A stretch of DNA of 23,174 nt from contig DASPXE010000176.1 of the NCBI GenBank assembly GCA_035637455.1, positions 1-23,174 on the forward strand, read 5' to 3'. The translations under genes were made by a program, and so were the position numbers. The DNA comes from 20CM-4-69-16 sp035637455. Its GTDB lineage: Bacteria; Gemmatimonadota; Gemmatimonadetes; Gemmatimonadales; GWC2-71-9. Shown here piece by piece: positions 15,422 to 21,835 of the stretch (its first letter is position 1; every line of letters starts with the position of its first letter). The notes beneath the pieces are model-generated. The model was not told the DNA's origin, did not search any database, and saw only the letters and a program-made list of their open reading frames with translations.

Positions 15422-16794
15422 CGATCGCCTGTCTGCTAGCGCTGAGTGTCGCCGGCACCCGTGACCTCCCCTCGAACTACGTCGCGGGGACGGTGATCGA
15501 GCTGAATGACAACGGCGCGTGGTCGTGGTTCATGGACGAGCGGGCGATCGTCGACGACGGCCAGCTCATCGTGGGGTCGGTTCGCGCCGTGGGCGACTAT
15601 CGCAACGACCGTGCCCCCGACTGGGGCAACGTCGAGGTCTCCGTCTACGACCTCGCTTCGGGCGCGACACGGCACACGGTGCTGCACCGCCACCTGCAGC
15701 AGGACGACCACGCGAGTCCCGCGTTCCTCGCCCTGCCGGATGGCCGCTATCTGGCGGTGTACACGCAGCACGGGGTCGAGCGCCGCATCTACTACGCGGT
15801 GTCGGAGCCGCACAACCCTCTCAAATGGGGGCCCGCATCGACCTTCGACACGCCGGGCAGCCCCGCCCAGCCGCTGCGCGGCAACAACGTCACGTACTCG
15901 AACCTGTTCCGCCTGTCCTCGGGCCGCATCCTGAACTTCTTCCGCGGCGTCGATCTCGACCCGAACTACATGTACTCGGACGACACCGGCCGCACCTGGC
16001 GCTACGGCGGTCGCGTGGCCCACGGCAAGGACGGCTACAGCCCCTATCTCAAGTACGCCTTCGACGGCGTGAGCACGATCCACTTCGTCATGACGGAAGA
16101 CCACCCGCGCAACTACGACAACAGCCTGTATCACGCCTTCGTGCGCGACGGCACCATCTACCTCTCGGACGGCACGCGCCGCGGCAAGCTCAGCGAGACC
16201 ACCGACGTGGAGATCAACGCGTGGGACCTGACCAAGGTGTTTCAGGGCGACCCAGACAACGTGGCGTGGATGAGCGACCTCGAGCTGGATGCGCAGCAGC
16301 GGCCGTACGTGGTGTTCTCGGTCCAGAAGGACGGCCGCGGCCTGCCGCGCGGCCAGGGAGGGTTCGACCACCGCTTCGACTATGGCCGCTGGGACGGATC
16401 GGCGTGGCGGGTGCACGAGATCGCGTACGCGGGAACGCGGCTGTACGCCGGAGAGGACGACTACACGGGTCTGGCCTCGCTCGATCCCAACGACCCGGAC
16501 GTCGTCTACATCTCGACCGACGCGGATCCGGTCACCGGGACGGCGCTCGTCAGTCGTGTCGACGACCGGCGCCATCACGAGCTGTTCCGGGGCACGACGC
16601 GGGACTCGGGCGCCACGTGGCGCTGGGAGCCGATCACGGCCAACTCGACCATGGACAACCTCCGGCCGGTCGTGCCCAGATGGAAGGATCGGCGCACGGC
16701 GCTCGTGTGGATGCGGGGGACATACAAGAACAACCACGGTGAGTGGACGACGGCGGTCGTCGCGATGATCCTCCCGCCCGCACCGGCCCGCTGA
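15412..16794 (+). CDS. Secreted BNR-repeat beta-propeller protein, putative polysaccharide lyase or glycosidase
   Basis: This 460-residue protein has a short signal-like N-terminus (MRLTIACLLALSVAG) and an all-beta propeller body of the BNR_4 type. Asp-box motifs are seen as YSDDTGRTW (188-196) and near residue 405 as RDSGATWRW. A conserved-looking segment QQDDHASPAFLALPDGR (96-112) and TEDHPRNYDNSLYHAF (228-243) contain histidines and acidic residues that could be catalytic. Related propellers include ulvan lyases (PL24/PL25) and other uronate- or rhamnose-acting enzymes, but many family members have no known activity. It overlaps the isomerase gene by 10 nt and the GH31 gene by 1 nt (TGATG), so it is co-translated with a glycan-degrading set. 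Function is inferred only from fold and context. Confidence 0.75.
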   Translation: MRLTIACLLALSVAGTRDLPSNYVAGTVIELNDNGAWSWFMDERAIVDDGQLIVGSVRAVGDYRNDRAPDWGNVEVSVYDLASGATRHTVLHRHLQQDDHASPAFLALPDGRYLAVYTQHGVERRIYYAVSEPHNPLKWGPASTFDTPGSPAQPLRGNNVTYSNLFRLSSGRILNFFRGVDLDPNYMYSDDTGRTWRYGGRVAHGKDGYSPYLKYAFDGVSTIHFVMTEDHPRNYDNSLYHAFVRDGTIYLSDGTRRGKLSETTDVEINAWDLTKVFQGDPDNVAWMSDLELDAQQRPYVVFSVQKDGRGLPRGQGGFDHRFDYGRWDGSAWRVHEIAYAGTRLYAGEDDYTGLASLDPNDPDVVYISTDADPVTGTALVSRVDDRRHHELFRGTTRDSGATWRWEPITANSTMDNLRPVVPRWKDRRTALVWMRGTYKNNHGEWTTAVVAMILPPAPAR

Positions 16795-18905
16795 TGCCGT
16801 GCCGGTCGCTCACCGCGTGCGTGATCGCGGTGAGTGCCCTCGCGCCCGTCACGGCGGCCCAGAGCGTTTCCGTCCGGGGGGAGCTGCCGCTCGTATGGGA
16901 CGCGGTGGCGCCCGGCGTCTGGAAGGCGACCGTCGGCACGCCCGACTCTTTAAGCCTGCTCGACGCGGCTGGTGGCGCGCCGCGCCGGGACGCGCTGCTC
17001 CGCCTGCCGTCGGTGGACTTTCCGCTGCCGCGCGAGGAGATCCGTGTGTCGCGACGCGACCGCAAGGTCTCGCTCCGTTTCCCGCTCGAGCCGTCCGAAG
17101 AGCTCTACGGACTCGGGCTCAACTTCAAGGCCGTCGGGCAACGGGGGACGGTGAAGCAGCTGCACGTCGACCACTACGGGGGATCGGACAACGGGCGGAC
17201 CCATGCGCCGGTGCCGTTCTACGTGTCGAGCGCCGGCTACGGCGTGCTGATCGACGCGCCGCGCTACGTCACCGTGTATGCGGGAACGGCCGTCCGCAGG
17301 GACTCGAAACATCCGCCGCCGGTCAAAGACCGAAATACCGACAGGAGCTGGTCGTCCCAGCCGCGGTCCGACGCCGTCGAGGTGCTGATCCCATCGGCCG
17401 GGGCGCGGCTTTACGTCTTCGCCGGCCCGACTCCCCTCGACGCGGTGCGACGCTACAATCTGTTCTCGGGTGGCGGCGCGCTCCCGCCCAAGTGGGGGCT
17501 CGGGTTCCTGCATCGCGTCCCGACGCTGTACACCGCCGATCAGGTGCTGCACGAGGTGGATGAGTTCGTCGCGCGCGGTTACCCGCTCGATGTAATCGGA
17601 CTCGAGCCGGGGTGGCAGAGCGCGGCGTACCCCGGGACGTTCGTCTGGGACACGACGCGCTTCCCGGACGCGCCCGAGTTCATGCGGCAAATGCAGCGCC
17701 GGGGCGTGGCCGTGAATCTCTGGATTAACCCGTATGTCTCGCCCCGGGCGCCCTTCTACGAGAAGCTCCGGCCGCTCTCCGGCTCGCACACCGTCTGGAC
17801 CGGACTCGTGCCGGACTTCACGCTCGCCGAGACACGCGCCGTCGTGCTCGATCTGTTCCGGCGCGAGCACTTGGACCTCGGCGTCTCGGGTTACAAGATC
17901 GACGAGGTCGACGGCTACGACAGATGGCTCTGGCCGGATGATGCGGAGTTTCCATCGGGCCTCTCCGGGGAAGAGATGCGTCAGGTGTACGGACTCTCGC
18001 TGCAGCGCGCCACGGCGCAGCTGTTCCACGAGCGCGACCGGCGCACCTGGGGTCTCGTGCGCGGCTCGAACGCCGCCGCCGCGCCGCTGCCGTACGTGAT
18101 CTACAACGACTACTACAGCCACCCTGACTTCATCACCGCGCTGGTGAACAGCGGCTTCATCGGCGTCCTCTGGACGCCCGAGGTCCGCTCGTCCAAGACG
18201 AGCGAGGAGTGGCTGCGCCGCATGCAGTCGGTGTGCTTCTCCCCGCTCGCGATGCTCAACGCCTGGTCGGACGGCACGAAGCCGTGGTCGTTTCCGGACG
18301 TGGCCGACGCAGTGCGGGATGTGATGAAGCTCCGGGTACGGCTCCTGCCGTATCTCTACACGGCGTTCGCGCATTACCACTTTGAGGGGACGCCCCCGTT
18401 CCGCGCGATGGCGCTGGTCGAGGGGTTCCGGTCAGACCGCGACGTCAAGGACCAGTTCATGGTGGGTGACGACCTGCTCGTGGCGCCGCTGTTCGCCGGG
18501 GATAGCGCGCGCACCGTGGTCCTGCCGGCCGGGCGGTGGTACGACTTTTATACCGGGGACGTCGCAGGGAACGGAGAGACGATCACTGTACGCCCCGGTC
18601 TCGAGCGCATTCCCCTGTTCGTGCGCGACGGCGCCATCATCCCGCTGCTCGCCGACGAACCACGCCAGGTGCCGGCGCCCGCCGAGCGGGTGGACCTGGA
18701 GGTGCGGCACTACGGCGATGCGGACGGCCGCTTCGACCTGTACGACGACGACGGCGCGACGTTCGCGTACGAGCGGGGCGCCTTCGCGTGGAGTACGCTG
18801 GCGGTCAAGCGGGATGCCTCGGGACAGCTCCAGGGCAGCGTGCCCAGACCGCTCAGCGGGAAACCGTTCAGCTATCGCGCTATCCGATGGAAGATGCTCC
18901 CGTGA
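16794..18905 (+). CDS. Glycoside hydrolase family 31 (alpha-glycosidase)
   Basis: This 703-residue retaining alpha-glycosidase has a signal peptide (MPCRSLTACVIAVSALAPVTAAQS). It continues with an N-terminal beta-sandwich (to about 230), a TIM barrel (about 235-540) and C-terminal beta-domains. The barrel opens with PPKWGLGFLHR and contains LDVIGLEPGWQ. The candidate nucleophile is Asp370 in GYKIDEVDGYD, and the candidate acid/base is Asp439 in YVIYNDYYSH. Those signatures differ from the common DMNEP and SGD forms, pointing to an unusual subgroup. GH31 includes alpha-glucosidases, alpha-xylosidases, alpha-galactosidases and sulfoquinovosidases, and the specificity here is open. The start ATG shares one base with the upstream TGA; the stop overlaps the next start by 4 nt. 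Confidence 0.9.
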   Translation: MPCRSLTACVIAVSALAPVTAAQSVSVRGELPLVWDAVAPGVWKATVGTPDSLSLLDAAGGAPRRDALLRLPSVDFPLPREEIRVSRRDRKVSLRFPLEPSEELYGLGLNFKAVGQRGTVKQLHVDHYGGSDNGRTHAPVPFYVSSAGYGVLIDAPRYVTVYAGTAVRRDSKHPPPVKDRNTDRSWSSQPRSDAVEVLIPSAGARLYVFAGPTPLDAVRRYNLFSGGGALPPKWGLGFLHRVPTLYTADQVLHEVDEFVARGYPLDVIGLEPGWQSAAYPGTFVWDTTRFPDAPEFMRQMQRRGVAVNLWINPYVSPRAPFYEKLRPLSGSHTVWTGLVPDFTLAETRAVVLDLFRREHLDLGVSGYKIDEVDGYDRWLWPDDAEFPSGLSGEEMRQVYGLSLQRATAQLFHERDRRTWGLVRGSNAAAAPLPYVIYNDYYSHPDFITALVNSGFIGVLWTPEVRSSKTSEEWLRRMQSVCFSPLAMLNAWSDGTKPWSFPDVADAVRDVMKLRVRLLPYLYTAFAHYHFEGTPPFRAMALVEGFRSDRDVKDQFMVGDDLLVAPLFAGDSARTVVLPAGRWYDFYTGDVAGNGETITVRPGLERIPLFVRDGAIIPLLADEPRQVPAPAERVDLEVRHYGDADGRFDLYDDDGATFAYERGAFAWSTLAVKRDASGQLQGSVPRPLSGKPFSYRAIRWKMLP

Positions 18906-21169
18906 TCGTGCCATCCTGTCTCGCTCTGCTCCTGTCGCTGCAGACACCTGCGACGCGCGTCGATTGGCCCGTGTTTCTCGCGCGCCGCGACCTGATTTGG
19001 GACCGTCTCCCCACGCGCTGGGGCGAGAGCGCGTTCATCGGCAACGGGCGCCTCGGCGCCACAATCGATGCGCAGGGAGGAGTGCTTGGCTGGACCATCA
19101 ACCGCACGGACTTCGTCCACGACCAGTCGCGCTTCCCCATCGGGCGCGTCGTCGTGAAGACGACCGGAACGGTGCAGGGGGGCAACGCACGCTTGGCGCT
19201 CTGGGACGCCGAGGCGAGCGGGACGGTCACCACGGACCTAGGAGAGGTCCGCTGGCGTAGCTTCACTGCCGCTCAGCCGTCGGTGATCGTCATCGTGCTC
19301 GACGCACGGGGCGGCGAGCGGGGGGGCGACGTGGACCTGGACTGGGCGCCGGCCGAGGCGCGGCCACCGCGCAAAGTGGCGCGGAAGGAGGCGTTCGCGC
19401 CGGAGGACCTGCATCCACCGCCGACCGTCACACGCTCGCCGGCGGGTCTGACGAGCGTGCAGACGTTTATCAATGGCGGGGCGCACGCCGAGTCGATCGT
19501 GTGGAGTTCCCCCTCTCCCGGAGGGAGAGGGGGTCAGGGGGTGAGGACCCACGAAACGGGTCAGGTGAGGACTTTCTACATCAGCATCGGTCGCGGGAAA
19601 ACCGGCCGCGAAGCCCTTGCCGAGGCGCAGGCCGCCACGGGGGAGGCCGCGCGGGTAGGGCTGGCGCGACTCGCGGCGGCGCACCGGAAGTGGTGGCACG
19701 CCTACTATCCGGCGAGCTTCCTCACGTTCCCTGACGCCCGCCTCGAGGCGTATTACTGGATTCAGATCTACAAGCTCGGCTCCGCGATGCGCCCGGACGG
19801 GCCGATCCTGGACCTGAACGGCCCCTGGTACAGCGCCACGCCGTGGCCTGCGATCTGGTGGAACCTGAACATCCAGCTCACCTACTCCCCGTTGTTCCGG
19901 GCGAACCGCCTCGATCTCGCCGAATCGTTGTTCCGCAATCTGGATCAGCATCGGCAAGCGCTGATCGACAACGTCCCCGAGCGGCTGCGCGGCGAAGCAG
20001 CGGCGATCGGTCGCAGCTCGGGTCCCGACCTGGTGCGGTCTGTGGATCTTGCGACGGCGCAGAGCGACGCCGCTCATGAGATGGGGAACCTGCCGTGGAC
20101 CATGTACTACTACTGGCTCCACTACCGCTACCAGATGGACGACTGGATGCTGCGCGAGCGCGCCTATCCGCTGCTCAAGCTGGCGATCGGGAATTACCTC
20201 GCGTACGTGGAGCGCGGGGACGAGGGGCGCTGGCACCTGCCGCCGACGCACTCGCCTGAGCTCGCCACGGTGCCGGACGCGAACTACGATCTGGCGCTGC
20301 TGCGCTGGGGTCTCGAGACGCTGGTCGCCAGTGCCGAGCGTCTCGGGCTCGACGAGCCGCTGCTGCCCCGCTGGCGCGACGTGCTCGCCAACCTCACGCC
20401 GTTTCCCACCGACTCCGCGGGGCTGATGGTGGGCCGCGGGCGGCCGTGGCAGCAATCGCACCGCCACTACTCGCACCTGCTCGCGATCTATCCGCTGCGT
20501 CTCATCACGCCCGATCGTCCCGAGCAGCGAGCACTGATCGAGACCTCGCTCGCAACCTGGGAGCGCGACAGATCGCTGTTCCGCGGATATTCGTTCACGG
20601 GTGGCGCGGCGATGCACGCGCTGCTGGGGCACGGCGATACGGCATTGGCTCGGCTGAACCAGTACCTCGACGCACCGCGCTACATGGAGCCGAACACGTT
20701 CTACGCGGAGGCCGGTCCCGTCATCGAAACGCCGCTCTCCGCAGCTACGTCGATACAGGAGCTGTTCCTGCAGGATTGGGGCGGCGCCCTGCGGGTGTTC
20801 CCCGCGGTACCGAGCGTGTGGGCGGACGCCGCGTTCGACCGGCTGCGGGCGGACGGGGCGTTTCTCATCAGCGGTGCACGCCGCGGCGGGTGGACCGCCT
20901 GGGTCCGCATCGAGAGTATCGCCGGTGAGCGCTGCCGGCTTGTCGTACCGGATTGGGATACGGCGATCGTCCGCGCGCACACGGGTCCGGCGCCACGCGT
21001 GACGCGGGACAGCGCGGGGGCCTTCGTGATCGACCTGCGGCGGGGCGCCTCGGTGGTGCTGGCGCCGGAAGTCGCGAGCCCGCTCCCCGACGTACGCCCC
21101 GTGGCGCTCCCTCCCGGTCGCAACCCGTTTCCCATCCTGAAGGATGGGCTCGGCGCGGCGCGACCCTGA
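18902..21169 (+). CDS. GH95-like (alpha/alpha)6-barrel glycoside hydrolase, secreted
   Basis: This 755-residue protein starts at GTG 18902 (GTGA overlap with GH31), giving a short hydrophobic signal MIVPSCLALLLSLQT. An N-terminal beta-domain begins with ESAFIGNGRLGATI (42-55), a motif typical of GH95-like proteins. The helical barrel carries WWNLNIQLTYSP (319-330, the Asn pair of the family), SPE with Glu453 as candidate acid, and HRHYSHLLAIYP (520-531). At the site where GH95 fucosidases have a catalytic-base Asp in a DGN motif, this protein has Glu609 (VIETPLSAATSIQE). Activity may therefore differ from alpha-L-fucosidase or galactosidase. Residues about 202-216 come from a palindromic repeat inserted between the beta-domain and the barrel. 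It is the last gene of the plus-strand array. Confidence 0.8.
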   Translation: MIVPSCLALLLSLQTPATRVDWPVFLARRDLIWDRLPTRWGESAFIGNGRLGATIDAQGGVLGWTINRTDFVHDQSRFPIGRVVVKTTGTVQGGNARLALWDAEASGTVTTDLGEVRWRSFTAAQPSVIVIVLDARGGERGGDVDLDWAPAEARPPRKVARKEAFAPEDLHPPPTVTRSPAGLTSVQTFINGGAHAESIVWSSPSPGGRGGQGVRTHETGQVRTFYISIGRGKTGREALAEAQAATGEAARVGLARLAAAHRKWWHAYYPASFLTFPDARLEAYYWIQIYKLGSAMRPDGPILDLNGPWYSATPWPAIWWNLNIQLTYSPLFRANRLDLAESLFRNLDQHRQALIDNVPERLRGEAAAIGRSSGPDLVRSVDLATAQSDAAHEMGNLPWTMYYYWLHYRYQMDDWMLRERAYPLLKLAIGNYLAYVERGDEGRWHLPPTHSPELATVPDANYDLALLRWGLETLVASAERLGLDEPLLPRWRDVLANLTPFPTDSAGLMVGRGRPWQQSHRHYSHLLAIYPLRLITPDRPEQRALIETSLATWERDRSLFRGYSFTGGAAMHALLGHGDTALARLNQYLDAPRYMEPNTFYAEAGPVIETPLSAATSIQELFLQDWGGALRVFPAVPSVWADAAFDRLRADGAFLISGARRGGWTAWVRIESIAGERCRLVVPDWDTAIVRAHTGPAPRVTRDSAGAFVIDLRRGASVVLAPEVASPLPDVRPVALPPGRNPFPILKDGLGAARP
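19506..19549 (+). repeat. REP-like palindromic repeat, single copy inside the GH95-like gene
   Basis: This is a forward copy with a CCCCCTCTCCCGG arm, a GGAGAGGGGG arm and the tail GTCAGGGGGTGAGGACC, nearly identical to the copy at 2226-2268. It is read in frame as SSPSPGGRGGQGVRT, the same frame as the forward copies at 13267-13310 and 14553-14596. It falls between the N-terminal beta-domain and the helical barrel. Confidence 0.85.
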
Positions 21170-21480
21170 AGGGTGTCTGTCTGCAGCAGCTTCCTTCTCG
21201 CGCGTGCGCGAGTGAACTCGCGGCTCGGCGTCTGCCCGTAAACGGGCCTGCCGTGGCCGCTGTCAGCGACAGGGCCGAGCCGCGGCCTCGGCCGCGACTC
21301 TTCGGGACGATTCTTCCCAACTACGCCTGGGACGTGGACTCACCCGATCTGCGGAGCCGCGAACGCCGGCGCGGCCACGAGCGCGATGCCCCCGCGCAGC
21401 CGGGGCAAGCTCCCCGCCGGTTCAGGGACCACAGGGGTCACAGCCCCCGCGCGGGTGAGTGCCCGTCTGGCGATTTCGGC
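21170..21480. other. Non-coding stretch after the plus-strand operon
   Basis: Open frames here are short or are run-ons of neighbouring genes and show no recognisable protein family. The left half is dominated by the hairpin cluster at 21197-21296. The right half (about 21300-21480) may be more decayed sequence of the hydrolase remnant that begins at 21481, but I could not recognise it. Confidence 0.5.
21197..21296 (+). other. Cluster of strong hairpins, possible structured RNA or terminator region
   Basis: Several perfect stems lie within 100 nt, starting 28 nt after the GH95-like stop. Stem A is CTCGCGC/GCGCGAG (21197-21212, GT loop). Stem P1 is GCGGCTCGGC/GCCGAGCCGC (21220-21229 with 21274-21283). 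Nested in P1 are P2 GCCCG-TAAA-CGGGC (21234-21247) and P3 CTGTC-AGC-GACAG (21260-21272), giving a three-way junction. Stem B is CGCGGCC/GGCCGCG (21281-21296) and competes with P1 for three bases. No T-tract follows, so it is not a textbook intrinsic terminator. Confidence 0.5.
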
Positions 21481-21725
21481 CCGGATGGTGGGCTCGATGA
21501 GATCCTCGAGCACCCCGCGGCCGAGCTGATCAAGTCGATTCCCTCGGTATGGGACGAGACCCGCGCGCTGCCGTTCAGCGAGATCGGCGAGGTGGCGGCG
21601 TTTGCGGGGCGGCACGGCAAGCGCTCGTTCGTGGTGATCGCGAACGGCCCGACCGCGCACTGCGCCGGGAGGATGACCTCGCAATCGACCTCCGCGGTGG
21701 GGGAGGGTTCGTCGCCAGGATCTAA
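21481..21725 (+). pseudogene. Decayed C-terminal fragment of a glycoside hydrolase, probably GH97-type
   Basis: In one frame, from 21481, the sequence reads a protein-like stretch containing ELIKSIPSVWDETRALP and EIGEVAAFAGRHGKRSFVV. These resemble the end of the catalytic domain and the C-terminal domain of GH97 alpha-glycosidases. After about 21670 this frame loses sense. A different frame (21672-21725) then gives DDLAIDLRGGGGFVARI followed by a TAA stop, like a typical GH97 C-terminus. There is no start codon or N-terminal domain, and too few residues lie between the two parts, so the piece appears truncated, internally deleted and frameshifted. It sits in the plus orientation just behind the operon, suggesting the operon once had another hydrolase. 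The family call rests on recognition of short motifs only. Confidence 0.45.
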
Positions 21726-21773
21726 GGGCCGCTCAAGGCCGTCCGGTTATGAGGGACACCCTCGGGCCGAGAT

Positions 21774-21787
21774 GGGACTTGAGTCCC
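21774..21787. terminator. Small hairpin between convergent genes
   Basis: GGGAC-TTGA-GTCCC forms a short perfect stem 49-62 nt past the stop of the minus-strand GH2-like gene. It lies between convergent transcription units, where a bidirectional terminator would be expected. There is no T-run, and the stem is only five or six base pairs, so the call is weak. Confidence 0.25.
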
Positions 21788-21835
21788 TCACAACACCATG
21801 GAACACATTACCGTCCCAGCCACCGCAGCCACTGG

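Noticed and set aside
16950..18380. Antisense open frame (476 codons) opposite the GH31 gene
   Set aside because: It is a shadow of GH31 coding sequence, with no signal, domain or ribosome-binding site.
2226..19549. CRISPR array as an explanation of the repeats
   Set aside because: Copies are kilobases apart, in both orientations and inside genes; there are no regular spacers and no cas genes.
19238..20980. Antisense open frame (580 codons) opposite the GH95-like gene
   Set aside because: Its composition is Arg/Pro/Val-rich without recognisable motifs, and the plus strand carries a convincing hydrolase.
21220..21283. tRNA or integron attC site
   Set aside because: The three-way fold lacks tRNA arm sizes, a CCA-proximal acceptor and a T-loop consensus, and lacks the attC core sites; no integrase is present.
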